Position numbers and translations under genes: made by a program. DNA of 56,806 nt from Fusobacteriota bacterium (GTDB taxonomy: Bacteria; Bacillota; TC1), in NCBI GenBank assembly GCA_022615965.1, contig JAKEGG010000055.1, forward strand, positions 1 to 56,806, given 5' to 3'. Shown piece by piece: positions 36,883-45,488 of this stretch. The first letter of the stretch is position 1; the number at the start of each line of letters is the position of its first letter. The notes under the pieces are model-generated. The model was not told the DNA's origin and did no database searches. It saw only the letters and a list, made by a program, of their open reading frames with translations.

Positions 36883-38352
36883 CTATCTTTTAAAAATCTT
36901 ACCAAAAGTTTTGGAAATCACCGCTACGACAGACACTAAAACAATAAAGATCTCCAACCTGCCAAGCAACATACCGATCATTTCAATAATCAATACATAA
37001 TTACTAGTACCAGGAGCAGTTACACCAATAGACAAGCCCACAGTGCCAAGAGCAGAAGCAAACTCAAACATTGCCTTATCCAAAGGAATATCAGCAAAAG
37101 TCAACATGATGACCCCAATAAAATAAATCACCATATAAACAAAAGTAAACCTGCCAACTTCCTCCATGATCCCATTAGACAAATAAACCTTACCTTCAGT
37201 TTTATGGATATAGGCTTCATTAACAGTACGTTCAGGCATAAACTTCTTTCTCACATTAAAGACAAAAGACTTATATAAAGCATATATTCTGGTATACTTG
37301 ATACCTCCTGCAGTTGAACCAGCACCACCACCTATTATCATAGATATTATTACAATCAACAACATATTCGGTTCCCAGGTATTAAAATCAACTGTGGCAA
37401 AGCCTGTAGTAGACAAACCAGAAACAACCTGAAAAAAAGCGATCCTGAAACTTTCACCTAAATTAGTATACAAGCCAGCAATTCCAGTAAAAGCAACAAG
37501 TGGTATACCAATGATCAACAGAACAGTAAAGAACCTCATTTCACCGATCCTGAAAACATTTTTAAACTTACCTTTGATCAGCAGTGCTAAGATGGCAAAA
37601 TTAGTTGCCCCAATTATCATCAAAACAATAGTAATGATTTCAATCGGCAAACTGTCATAAGCTGCCAGGCTAGCGGAGGTCATACCAAAGCCTCCAGTAG
37701 ACAAGGAAGCCATAGAGTGAAAGATGGCATCAAACCAAGGCATACCAAAAATGATATATAGGATCACTCCAATAATATTGCTGCCAACATAAATATACAT
37801 CATAGTCTTGGCTGTGCTTCTTAAATTTGGTTCCAGCTTATCTGGATGTCCTTCAGCAGAAAAAAGCTCCATGGCACTACCACCACTAGCAAACACCAAC
37901 ATTAAAAGCACAAAACCCAAGCCTCCGCAAAACTGCATAAAGCCACGATAAAACATAAAAATCCTTGGTACTTCTTCTAAATACATAACAGATAGCCCAC
38001 TTGTGGTCCAGCCACTAACAGCCTCGAACAAGGCATTAACAAAATCCAGCTGACCAGATAAGAAAAAAGGCATAGCACCTAGAACAAAAGCATATAACCA
38101 GATTCCTACTACTACTACACTTTCATGATTACGACCAAAAAACTTACTTTGATATTCTCCAGACTTCTTAGAACGAAACAATACCCCTATTACCATTGAA
38201 GCCAAAGCTGGAATAATGAAATTGGAAGCATAAATATAGTCCTCGGGATAAGGAATCAACATCAATAAAGGCACCAATAGAACTATACCTAATAATATGA
38301 GGAGCTTGGAAACAAAATCCATATCCTTCAGGTAATTATATATAAACTTCAT
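36883..38352 (-). CDS. trkH: Trk-type potassium transporter, membrane subunit TrkH
   Basis: A 489-residue membrane channel protein with four TM-P-TM repeats. Selectivity-filter-like loops include AVSGWTTSGLSVM (about residue 85), MASLSTGGFGMTSA, VVSGLSTTGFATVDF and ASALGTVGLSIGVT. GGGAGSTAGGIKYTRIY is the usual Trk/Ktr gate-region loop. I start at the ATG at 38352 behind GGAGG. It works with the two TrkA-type proteins encoded just upstream. Confidence 0.92.
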   Translation of the reverse strand: MKFIYNYLKDMDFVSKLLILLGIVLLVPLLMLIPYPEDYIYASNFIIPALASMVIGVLFRSKKSGEYQSKFFGRNHESVVVVGIWLYAFVLGAMPFFLSGQLDFVNALFEAVSGWTTSGLSVMYLEEVPRIFMFYRGFMQFCGGLGFVLLMLVFASGGSAMELFSAEGHPDKLEPNLRSTAKTMMYIYVGSNIIGVILYIIFGMPWFDAIFHSMASLSTGGFGMTSASLAAYDSLPIEIITIVLMIIGATNFAILALLIKGKFKNVFRIGEMRFFTVLLIIGIPLVAFTGIAGLYTNLGESFRIAFFQVVSGLSTTGFATVDFNTWEPNMLLIVIISMIIGGGAGSTAGGIKYTRIYALYKSFVFNVRKKFMPERTVNEAYIHKTEGKVYLSNGIMEEVGRFTFVYMVIYFIGVIMLTFADIPLDKAMFEFASALGTVGLSIGVTAPGTSNYVLIIEMIGMLLGRLEIFIVLVSVVAVISKTFGKIFKR

Positions 38353-38354
38353 CG

Positions 38355-39014
38355 CTACCTCCAATAAAAAAGTTTCTTAACTGTCTCAAAGTTTTCCTTT
38401 GTAGAAAGAGCCACAACCCTGTCTGCTACCAGAAACTCCTCTACGGAACAAGCATTGATGATCTTTTCATCTCTGATCACATAGGCAATAACCGTATCCT
38501 GTGGCCATTTGATCTCTCCAGTCCTTTTATTAGCAACAAAGGATCGAACATCAACAATATATTCAGTAACGATGATTTTTTCATTCTCCATAGGCATATA
38601 ATTGACCAGATTATCGATCAATACCTCATATTCGATCATATCTGACATTATTTCATTAGAACTGATTACCTTATCTACTCCAAGCTTTTTAAAAATCTTA
38701 ACATTATTAGGATCATTAACTATTGCAAAGGTATTCTTGATATTAAAAATCTTCTTAGCCAGCTTGCAAACAACCAGATTAGAAGCATCCCTGTTGGATA
38801 AAGCAATAATAGTATCCATTTCCTCAGCACCAGCATCTCTTAAAATAAAGGGCTTACTGCCATCTCCAAAAACACCAGTTACTCCATGAGTGTGAGCCAG
38901 ATATTTGACCCAAACTTTATCCTTATTTATTACGGTGACCTTATGCCCATTATCCTTCAAGGATTTAGCCAAAAAACTAGCCTTATGATGTCCACCAACT
39001 ATAAGCACTTTCAT
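38355..39014 (-). CDS. TrkA-type K+ regulatory protein (TrkA-N plus TrkA-C)
   Basis: A 219-residue cytoplasmic gating subunit. The Rossmann NAD-binding start is KVLIVGGHHKASFLA, and a C-terminal TrkA-C-like domain runs from about residue 140 to 219. The usual GxGxxG is GGHHKA, so nucleotide binding may be atypical. Its ATG overlaps the preceding TrkA stop, and trkH starts right after it. Confidence 0.88.
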   Translation of the reverse strand: MKVLIVGGHHKASFLAKSLKDNGHKVTVINKDKVWVKYLAHTHGVTGVFGDGSKPFILRDAGAEEMDTIIALSNRDASNLVVCKLAKKIFNIKNTFAIVNDPNNVKIFKKLGVDKVISSNEIMSDMIEYEVLIDNLVNYMPMENEKIIVTEYIVDVRSFVANKRTGEIKWPQDTVIAYVIRDEKIINACSVEEFLVADRVVALSTKENFETVKKLFYWR

Positions 39015-39439
39015 TATTCTTCCTCCCCATAGGCTAATCTTTCAAATTCATTATATGATAAGACAGCAGGATAGATTACCTTTACCCCAGTCCTGGACAG
39101 GCAAACATCCTTTGAAGGATCAAACAGTCTGACCACGACCTCATCTACCTTATAGATATCCTTGGCAATTTCCCCTACCATGATATTGGTATCATCATCA
39201 TCAGTAGCCACTATAACAATATCTGTTTTTTCTATACCAACAGACTCTAATATATCGATGTCTCCTCCGTCACCTTCTTTGGTTAATCCACCATAGGATG
39301 GTGACAGCTTCCTGAAATTACTTTGATCGATGTCGATAATAGTAACATTATTGTTTTTTTCTGAAAGCCTGTTAGCTACAGTAGAGCCAAACCTGCCACA
39401 GCCTACTACTAGGACTGTATCTTTTCTATCTTTTTTCAT
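39014..39439 (-). CDS. TrkA-N domain protein, NAD-binding only
   Basis: A 141-residue protein with only the TrkA-N Rossmann domain. The intact dinucleotide motif is VVGCGRFGSTVA (about residues 10-21), with Asp in IIDIDQSNF at the end of strand 2. It lacks a TrkA-C ligand domain. The following gene has an atypical motif but keeps the C domain. The two probably form a heteromeric regulatory ring on TrkH, in contrast to the single-chain TrkA of E. coli. Confidence 0.85.
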   Translation of the reverse strand: MKKDRKDTVLVVGCGRFGSTVANRLSEKNNNVTIIDIDQSNFRKLSPSYGGLTKEGDGGDIDILESVGIEKTDIVIVATDDDDTNIMVGEIAKDIYKVDEVVVRLFDPSKDVCLSRTGVKVIYPAVLSYNEFERLAYGEEE

Positions 39440-39597
39440 TTAAATTCACCTCATGCACTATTCTAGACCTAAAGAACCATATATTCAACCATAAATCATA
39501 CTTATCTTAAAACTTTCTTCATTTACTTTAATTAATAGTCATAATTTCATATAATATTATTATACTTAACTTACAATAACTGAAAGGAAACCCTAAA

Positions 39598-39984
39598 ATG
39601 AATAAACTGATCTGGCTGCCAAGATTGATATTGTTGCTCCAAATAGGCTTTTTTGGAATATTTTCCTTTAGCAAAGATCTTAAAACCATGCTGATACTAT
39701 TGATACCAGTATATATCCTGACAGCCATTCTATTGATTTCCTTTAAATCACCACTTATTGCCAGTATCCTGACTTTTATAGCAATCTTGGTTTTTGCTAT
39801 CTTCTTTACTACTTATGAGTATTATCTTAAGTTTTTGGTAATTACCTTACCTCAATTGATCGCCTTTATTCTTCTGACTATCATTACTATTTTCACTAAT
39901 AAAACTATAGAAGACCCTGAGCTAGAAGAAGAAGAAACAGAATCATATATTGATATGGAAGATACCTTTCATAAATTTCGCTAA
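39598..39984 (+). CDS. Small membrane protein of unknown function
   Basis: A 128-residue protein with four predicted membrane helices in residues about 5-105 and an acidic cytoplasmic tail (PELEEEETES). No family is recognised. AAAGGAAACCC precedes the ATG. It stands alone, divergent from the trkA genes and ending at a bidirectional terminator. Confidence 0.75.
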   Translation: MNKLIWLPRLILLLQIGFFGIFSFSKDLKTMLILLIPVYILTAILLISFKSPLIASILTFIAILVFAIFFTTYEYYLKFLVITLPQLIAFILLTIITIFTNKTIEDPELEEEETESYIDMEDTFHKFR

Positions 39985-39988
39985 AAAA

Positions 39989-40015
39989 AGAGATGAAAAG
40001 CAAGTTTTCATCTCT
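39989..40015. terminator. Bidirectional terminator
   Basis: An 11-bp stem, AGAGATGAAAA with TTTTCATCTCT, has a 5-base loop and A/T runs on both flanks. It lies between convergent genes. Confidence 0.8.
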
Positions 40016-40034
40016 CAAATTTTTACTTCTTTAT

Positions 40035-40274
40035 CTAATAATCTTTGCCAGCAGCTCTGACATTATCCACACTGTCAGCATGACAAGGAGTAACCCCATA
40101 AACCATGCCGCAATTCGGACACTTAGCTTCAAAGGTTTTCATTTCAAAGCTTTCTCCACATTCACAGCTGATCTCCATAGGTTCATCCATCACCTTATCT
40201 GAAAAGCCCTTGCTTCTAACTAGATCTATAACTTCTTTGCCTTTGCCTAAGCTACCTGCACAACCTTCACTCAT
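40035..40274 (-). CDS. Small zinc-ribbon protein under the GGTAAC palindrome
   Basis: A 79-residue Cys-rich protein. The pairs CEC (SCECGES) and CPNC (AKCPNCGMVYG) form a probable four-Cys zinc ribbon, with an extra Cys in TPCHAD. The start at 40274 is fixed by AGGAGG; a longer frame extends into the operator. No family name is recognised. Its operator and promoter geometry match those of the DUF1858-DUF438 genes, so it probably belongs to the same stress regulon. Confidence 0.8.
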   Translation of the reverse strand: MSEGCAGSLGKGKEVIDLVRSKGFSDKVMDEPMEISCECGESFEMKTFEAKCPNCGMVYGVTPCHADSVDNVRAAGKDY

Positions 40275-40302
40275 AATTTTCCTCCTAAAATTTTCTAAAA
40301 CC

Positions 40303-40352
40303 ATTATATCAAAAAGAAGCAACAATCTTGGTAACATAGGTTACCAAGATTG
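40303..40352 (-). promoter_or_regulatory. CRP/FNR-type operator and promoter of the zinc-ribbon gene
   Basis: A 13-4-13 perfect inverted repeat, CAATCTTGGTAAC with GTTACCAAGATTG (40323-40352), is centred at 40337.5. The minus-strand -10 TATAAT is at 40308-40303 and gives a start near 40296, so the centre is at -41.5. No good -35 exists, which fits activator dependence. The stop codon of the photolyase remnant lies within one arm, so the hairpin could also have ended that gene. Confidence 0.65.
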
Positions 40353-40996
40353 CAAATATTCCCTCATATCAAACTTCCTTTCAAGTCCCTTATCATTCAT
40401 ATATCTTATAGTATCAAAGATACTTCCAAGGTCTGTTATGCTTACCATAATACCAGCATAGGAATTAAGATCAAAGCCATCCAATGTATACTTATTATTT
40501 AAATATACTGACAATTAAAAGCCAGTTCCCTTCTAATGATCAGTTCCTCTAAAAATGCTTCACTGTTGTACCTGGATAATTATGCAATGCCCTATAAGTA
40601 TAGACAGGAAAAATAAAGCCAAAATGCAGATAAGGACTTAACCCAGATTGAAAATCATCCCCTGGAATATTCCTCTTCTCAGCATAAGCCCAAAGCTTCT
40701 CTGATATAAAAGATTCAAAAAGTTCCAGGTCCATCTCCTCACCACCATGAACCCCAGGAACCTCCTTAACCTCAGTTGAAACGTTTTTCAGCTCTATTAT
40801 TCCCTCTAGTAAAAAGCTGTATTGTCTTACATAACCTATCTCCAAAGTATCAGGAAGTCTTAAAACCACCATCAAGGGTTTTCCTCTAAGGTTGCACTCC
40901 TTGATAGCTGCTTTTAGAAGCATTGAGCATCAGATAAACGATATATGGTTTATCCTTACTTGAGTTATCAATTTTCAAGCTTCTGATTCTAGACAT
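40341..40996 (-). pseudogene. Decayed class II DNA photolyase
   Basis: Read on the minus strand, pieces of a class II CPD photolyase appear in order but in broken frames. A start region MSRIRSLKIDNSSKDKPYIV is followed by a shifted frame with GKPLMVVLRLPDTLE and YSFLLEGI. After a large gap comes SGLSPYLHFGFIFPV, and finally YTLDGFDLNSYAGIM with IRYMNDKGLERKFDMREYL and a stop. About 650 bases remain of the roughly 1350 expected. The ATG overlaps the thioesterase stop, so it was once part of that operon. Confidence 0.75.
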
Positions 40997-41420
40997 TATC
41001 CTGGGCTACCCTTTCTTTCAGAGCTTTATATAGAGAAGGTTCTGCTTTTTTCAGAGAAACTGGCTTTCCATCCAGATCGAGAAAGCCTTGTTGGGTTTCT
41101 CCTAAAACCACGATGGCTCCTGACTTGCTGTTAAACAACTCATATCTCAGATAAAGCTTATAGGCTCCAAGTTTTTCAATTCTGATTCTTACTTTGATAA
41201 TATCATCAAAGCTACTGCTGCTCCTGTAGCTACAGGCAATATAAAGGATAGGGCTGATGACCCCTCTTGCCTCCATCTCCTTATAGCTAAAACCTAAGTC
41301 CTTTAAAAACTCCACTCTAGCTTCTTCAAACCACCTGATATAGTTGCTATGATGGACTATGCCCATCATATCCGTTTCATAATATTGAACCTTATGTTCA
41401 TATAGCCAGTCTCCCTGCAT
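40989..41420 (-). CDS. Acyl-CoA thioesterase, YbgC/4HBT family
   Basis: A 143-residue hotdog-fold thioesterase. The family motif is YYETDMMGIVHHSNYIRWFEEAR at about residues 12-34, with the catalytic Asp and the HHSNY helix. It cleaves acyl-CoA thioesters; the substrate is not determined. GAGGTAACAAT precedes the ATG. The decayed photolyase gene was coupled to its stop codon. Confidence 0.9.
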   Translation of the reverse strand: MQGDWLYEHKVQYYETDMMGIVHHSNYIRWFEEARVEFLKDLGFSYKEMEARGVISPILYIACSYRSSSSFDDIIKVRIRIEKLGAYKLYLRYELFNSKSGAIVVLGETQQGFLDLDGKPVSLKKAEPSLYKALKERVAQDNV

Positions 41421-41459
41421 ATTGTTACCTCTTTCATTTATTGATAGATTAGAGAAGCC

Positions 41460-42176
41460 CTAATGGAAAGGACTTCTCTTAATAGCAGTTTTATGTAAAT
41501 ATGGATATTCCTCTTCAAGGTGATGAACATAAAGTACCCATTCCACCACCAAGCCTCGATAAGCACGGTTTAAATCTGTACATAAGTGGGCAATGTCCTC
41601 ATCACTTAGATCATCGATGTTTCTCATCTGTAATTCATCAGCAACATGAAAAACTGCCCAAAGTGTGTCGGTAAAAGAATCATGCTCTAGAAGATGATCA
41701 TTTTCCAACATTCTGACCAGAAAGTGCTTTTTCTTCACCAGTATTCCCTTAAGGCGACTTATTTTATCTGGTGAGGCTTCCATTTGGAACTTTAAGCACT
41801 GTAAGTCTTTTCTAAGACTTCTTTCCTTTTTATAGCTTAACTCCATGTCTGTGATCTGTTCCTTGATTTTATCTCTGTTAATATTGCAATCTGATATTGC
41901 CGTAATGATCTCCAGCCCTATTTCTACAAAAAAAGTACTGATGATAACATTAGTTTTTTTTGTTTGTTTCTCTACTTCCTGTTTATGCAAAAATCGTTGA
42001 AAAATAAAGGTTACCATAGCCACTTCTACTGGTAGAAAGGCCAGATCCTGGAGAAAATAGAATAAGGTGCTGTAATATGGATTGCCAAAAAACAAGTATA
42101 ACTGTAACCCATACACTATAATCGATAATAGTAATAATAATGTTATGTAAATTATATTTCTGGTTTTATTTTTCAT
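41460..42176 (-). CDS. Membrane protein with cytoplasmic helical domain, unknown function
   Basis: A 238-residue protein with two N-terminal membrane helices (about residues 8-31 and 40-62). A long charged helical region (about 65-170, heptad-like, KIKEQITDMELSYKKE) and a C-terminal helical part follow. No catalytic motif or family is recognised. It is read 19 bases after cadA and its ATG follows GGAGAG, so it may ride on the cadC-cadA transcript. Confidence 0.7.
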   Translation of the reverse strand: MKNKTRNIIYITLLLLLSIIVYGLQLYLFFGNPYYSTLFYFLQDLAFLPVEVAMVTFIFQRFLHKQEVEKQTKKTNVIISTFFVEIGLEIITAISDCNINRDKIKEQITDMELSYKKERSLRKDLQCLKFQMEASPDKISRLKGILVKKKHFLVRMLENDHLLEHDSFTDTLWAVFHVADELQMRNIDDLSDEDIAHLCTDLNRAYRGLVVEWVLYVHHLEEEYPYLHKTAIKRSPFH

Positions 42177-42195
42177 CTATTCACTCTCCAAATCA

Positions 42196-44034
42196 TCAAT
42201 ATTCTTTGATCCACATACCCCTTAAGGCATTTAATACAGCCAATACAGTTACACCAACATCAGCAAAAACTGCCAGCCATAAGCCAACCAGCCCCAATGT
42301 GCTTAAAATCAACACTAAAACCTTGATGGCAATTGCCAGCACCACATTTTCCTTTGCCAGCCATAAAGTTTTCTTGGCAATTTTTATACCTAGAGCTATT
42401 TTCCTCAGGTCATCATCCATGATCACAATATCACCAGCCTCAATAGCCCCATCCCTGCCGATGCCACCCATGGAAATACCAACATCAGCTCTGGCCAGCA
42501 CCGGCATATCATTTATACCATCACCTACAAAAGCAATCTGACCAGCGGTTTTCTCGGAAAATATTTTTTCCAACAGCGCCAGCTTATCCCCAGGAAGAAG
42601 ATCCCCACAATAACAGTCTATTCCCAACTGTGCTGCAACTTCACCAACAGCCCTTCTGGAATCACCACTTAAAATTCTTAAATCTGTTACTCCAGCCTCT
42701 CTTAGCTCTGCCATAGCTTTAGTGGTAGTTTCTTTTAATTCATCTGAAACTATGATATAGCCTAGATATCTGATGCCTGAACCTACATGAACCACTGAAC
42801 CAGTGTCATGTACCTCAATAATTTCATAACCTTCCTTTTTTAAAAAGCTTTTGCTCCCAACAACTATCTTGACACCTTCTAAATAGCCTTTTAAACCAAA
42901 GCCAGGATACTCTTTGAAATCAACTATTTCCTTCATGGATCTTTGCCCATATCTGGTCTTGATAGACTCTGCAATTGGATGACTGGAATGCTTTTCTAAT
43001 ATTGCTGCATACGCTAAAACCTCTCGCTCATCAATACCCTTATCTCCAACAATTTTGACCACCTGGAAAACCCCCTTGGTCAAGGTTCCTGTTTTATCAA
43101 AGGCCACTGTTTTGACCTGAGCCAAAGCTTCAAGATAATTGCTTCCTTTAACTAAAATACCCTTCTTGGAAGCTGAACCAATGCCTGCAAAAAAACTTAA
43201 AGGTACTGAAACTACCAAAGCACAAGGACAGGAAATAACCAGAAAAGCCAGTCCTCTGTAAATCCAGGTACTCAAATCTCCAAGACCAAAAAGTGGTGGC
43301 AAAAAAGCTACAGCTAGACCAATGATCACTACTACAGGAGTATATACTTCAGCAAACCTGGTAATAAATTGTTCGTTTTTAGATTTTAAATGACTGGCCG
43401 CTTCTACCATATCCAAAATCTGATTAACTGTAGATTCCTTAAAGGGCCTGATAACTTTTGCCTCTACCATACCAGTAATATTAACATAACCACTTAAAAT
43501 CTCATCTCCTACCACCAGCTTTTTAGGTTTAGCTTCACCAGTGATATTGCTGGTATTGGCAGTAGTTTCCCCCTTGATGATTAATGCATCCAAAGGTATT
43601 TTCTCTCCTGGCTTGATAGATATCCTGTCACCTATTTTAATTTCCTCTGGATGAACTACCTTGGTTAGCCCATTTTCTAAAAGGAGGTTACCATAATCTG
43701 GCCTAAGCTCCATTAAAGCTTTGATTGATTTTTTAGAGCTGTCAACTGCCAGATCCTGTAAGTATTCACCTACCTGATAAAAGAGCATAACAGCTACTGC
43801 CTCGGGATAGGCTTCTATGGCAAATGCACCAATTGTAGCTATGCTCATTAAAAAGCTTTCTGTAAACACCTTGCCCTTCAATATTTTTTGCAGGCCTTTT
43901 TTTAAGATAGGGTAGCCTACTAACAGGTAGGCAATTATATAAATAATTAATTGTATATATTGATATTGCTCTAGAAGCAACCCTGCTATAAACAAAATCA
44001 AACTTGATATTATTGCTAAAAGATTTTTATTCAT
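42196..44034 (-). CDS. cadA: Zinc/cadmium/lead-type P1B ATPase (CadA/ZntA type)
   Basis: A 612-residue cation-exporting P-type ATPase. Motifs in order: TGEAKP, transmembrane metal site SCPCALVVS, phosphorylation site DKTGTLTKG, SSHPIAESI, GDSRRAV and hinge GDGINDMPVLA. It begins almost directly with membrane helices and lacks the N-terminal heavy-metal-associated domain of longer homologues. The upstream ArsR-type gene overlaps its start by 8 bases. It likely exports Zn, Cd or Pb. Confidence 0.92.
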   Translation of the reverse strand: MNKNLLAIISSLILFIAGLLLEQYQYIQLIIYIIAYLLVGYPILKKGLQKILKGKVFTESFLMSIATIGAFAIEAYPEAVAVMLFYQVGEYLQDLAVDSSKKSIKALMELRPDYGNLLLENGLTKVVHPEEIKIGDRISIKPGEKIPLDALIIKGETTANTSNITGEAKPKKLVVGDEILSGYVNITGMVEAKVIRPFKESTVNQILDMVEAASHLKSKNEQFITRFAEVYTPVVVIIGLAVAFLPPLFGLGDLSTWIYRGLAFLVISCPCALVVSVPLSFFAGIGSASKKGILVKGSNYLEALAQVKTVAFDKTGTLTKGVFQVVKIVGDKGIDEREVLAYAAILEKHSSHPIAESIKTRYGQRSMKEIVDFKEYPGFGLKGYLEGVKIVVGSKSFLKKEGYEIIEVHDTGSVVHVGSGIRYLGYIIVSDELKETTTKAMAELREAGVTDLRILSGDSRRAVGEVAAQLGIDCYCGDLLPGDKLALLEKIFSEKTAGQIAFVGDGINDMPVLARADVGISMGGIGRDGAIEAGDIVIMDDDLRKIALGIKIAKKTLWLAKENVVLAIAIKVLVLILSTLGLVGLWLAVFADVGVTVLAVLNALRGMWIKEY

Positions 44035-44392
44035 CAGATTCTCCTATATGTTCCAAGCCTTGGGAGACAATATCTCTGATATGTTGATCCTTAAGAGAAT
44101 AAAAAATCACCTTTCCTTCTCTTCTGTTAGCAACCAGGTTGGCCTTCTTCAATATTTTTAGTTGATGGGAAATAGCTGATTTAGTCATGTTAAGCAAAGC
44201 ACCTAGATCACAAACACAAAGTTCTCTTTTATCAAGGGCCAACATGATAGAAACTCTGGTTTTATCTCCCAATATTTTAAAAAAGTCTGCCAGCATATTT
44301 ATATCTTCTAGCTCAGGCATCGTTACTCTTACCTCAGCTACTGTTTCTTCATGAATCACTTCACAATCACATAATGTACTTTTTATTTTCAT
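44027..44392 (-). CDS. cadC: ArsR/SmtB-family metal-sensing repressor (CadC-like)
   Basis: A 121-residue winged-helix repressor. The CadC-type sensing Cys are LCDCEV at residues 7-11 and ELCVCDL in the alpha-3 position (about 57-63). The recognition helix is MTKSAISHQLKILKKANLV, and the C-terminal DQHIRDIVSQGLEHI resembles an alpha-5 metal site. It should release its operator on Cd, Pb or Zn. It overlaps cadA and has an ideal operator in its own promoter. Confidence 0.92.
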   Translation of the reverse strand: MKIKSTLCDCEVIHEETVAEVRVTMPELEDINMLADFFKILGDKTRVSIMLALDKRELCVCDLGALLNMTKSAISHQLKILKKANLVANRREGKVIFYSLKDQHIRDIVSQGLEHIGESDE

Positions 44393-44420
44393 CCTGCAAC
44401 CTCATTTTAATTATAGTATA

Positions 44421-44450
44421 ATAATAGTTGAATAATTATTCAATTGTCAA
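44421..44450 (-). promoter_or_regulatory. cadCA promoter with CadC/SmtB operator in the spacer
   Basis: On the minus strand TTGACA (44450-44445), an 18-base spacer and TATTAT (44426-44421) form the promoter. The spacer is filled by the 16-base perfect palindrome TTGAATAATTATTCAA (44428-44443), matching ArsR/SmtB-family operators of the TGAAT-ATTCA kind. Bound repressor would block RNA polymerase. Confidence 0.75.
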
Positions 44451-44479
44451 TACTATCTTCTATTATTTATTAAATTTTA

Positions 44480-44488
44480 TGATATAAT
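44480..44488 (+). promoter_or_regulatory. Extended -10 promoter of the tandem lipoprotein genes
   Basis: TGATATAAT (extended TG-N-TATAAT) lies 26 bases before the first lipoprotein ATG, with GGGAGG between. No clear -35 is visible. Confidence 0.5.
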
Positions 44489-44514
44489 ATTATTAAAAGC
44501 AGGGAGGTTAAACA

Positions 44515-44991
44515 ATGAAAAATTTCTTAAAATACACTCTTGTCTTACTAATATTGCTAGCTGGCTTTAGCTTTACCGCTTGCCAGAATCAGAAGGCTAT
44601 CCAGGTAGAGGCCTTTAAGACAATGATGGAAAAAAATGGCTTTAAAGTAACAGATATCACTGCTACAGCAGGCACTGGGGTAAAAGAGGCCTATAAGGCC
44701 GAGAAGTCAGATTCATCTGGCAAGGCCCTATATAATATTAGATTTTATGTCTATAATTCTGAGGATACTGCTAAAACTACCTTTACTCAAGCCAAGGATA
44801 GCTTTGCTCAGTATGAAGATAATGAGTCTGTAATTAAAAATGTGGATCAGAAGAATTTGCAAAGATATACTTTACTAGGACAAGGCTACTATACTCTGAT
44901 AACCAGAATAGGGGACACCTTGTTATTTACTGATTCTCCAGATACCTATAAAGAAGAAATAATTGATATTGCCAAAGATTTTGGCTATTAG
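44515..44991 (+). CDS. Small lipoprotein, tandem copy 1
   Basis: A 158-residue lipoprotein with signal peptide and lipobox FTAC (Cys at about residue 23). It shares FKVTDITA, SFAQYEDNESVIKN, RYTLLGQGYYTLI and the ending YKEEIIDIAKDFGY with the next gene. No known family. It is divergent from cadC, and cell-surface location is expected. Confidence 0.8.
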   Translation: MKNFLKYTLVLLILLAGFSFTACQNQKAIQVEAFKTMMEKNGFKVTDITATAGTGVKEAYKAEKSDSSGKALYNIRFYVYNSEDTAKTTFTQAKDSFAQYEDNESVIKNVDQKNLQRYTLLGQGYYTLITRIGDTLLFTDSPDTYKEEIIDIAKDFGY

Positions 44992-45005
44992 AAAGGAGCT
45001 ATATC

Positions 45006-45467
45006 ATGAAAAAATTTTTCAAACTATCGATTCTATCAATATCCTTGCTGGCTGTCGTTCTGGTGGCTACTGGCTGTGGCAAGAGTGCCAAAACAGCCGA
45101 AGAGTTTAAAAGCTATATGGTCAAGGAAGGCTTTACTGTCACTGATACTACAGCTGAAATCGGCACTGATATTGTTAAGAAAGCCTATCTTGCAGATAAT
45201 GGTAAGTTTATGATCGAATTCTACCAGGCTGTATCTGAAGCAGAAGCTAAAAACGGTTTTACTACCTACAAAAATAGCTTTGCTCAGTATGAAGATTCTA
45301 ATGCAGTAATCAAAAATTCCCAAAGTAACAATGCCGAAAGATACACTCTCTTAGGCCAAGGCTACTATACTTTGATATCCAGGATAGATGATACCATGAT
45401 CTATACTGATTCACTGGATACCTATAAGGAAGATATAATTAAAATAGCCCAGGATTTAGGCTATTAG
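45006..45467 (+). CDS. Small lipoprotein, tandem copy 2
   Basis: A 153-residue lipoprotein with lipobox VATGC. It is a clear duplicate of the preceding gene, sharing FTVTDTTAEIGT, SFAQYEDSNAVIKN, RYTLLGQGYYTLI and YKEDIIKIAQDLGY. It lies 14 bases after copy 1 behind AAAGGAG, so the two form an operon ending at a strong hairpin. Function unknown. Confidence 0.8.
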   Translation: MKKFFKLSILSISLLAVVLVATGCGKSAKTAEEFKSYMVKEGFTVTDTTAEIGTDIVKKAYLADNGKFMIEFYQAVSEAEAKNGFTTYKNSFAQYEDSNAVIKNSQSNNAERYTLLGQGYYTLISRIDDTMIYTDSLDTYKEDIIKIAQDLGY

Positions 45468-45488
45468 AATATATTATTCGACCCTTTC

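Noticed and set aside
39528-39728. Minus-strand frame opposite the small membrane protein
   Set aside because: No ribosome binding site; the plus-strand frame has a good AAAGGA signal, membrane helices and a terminator.
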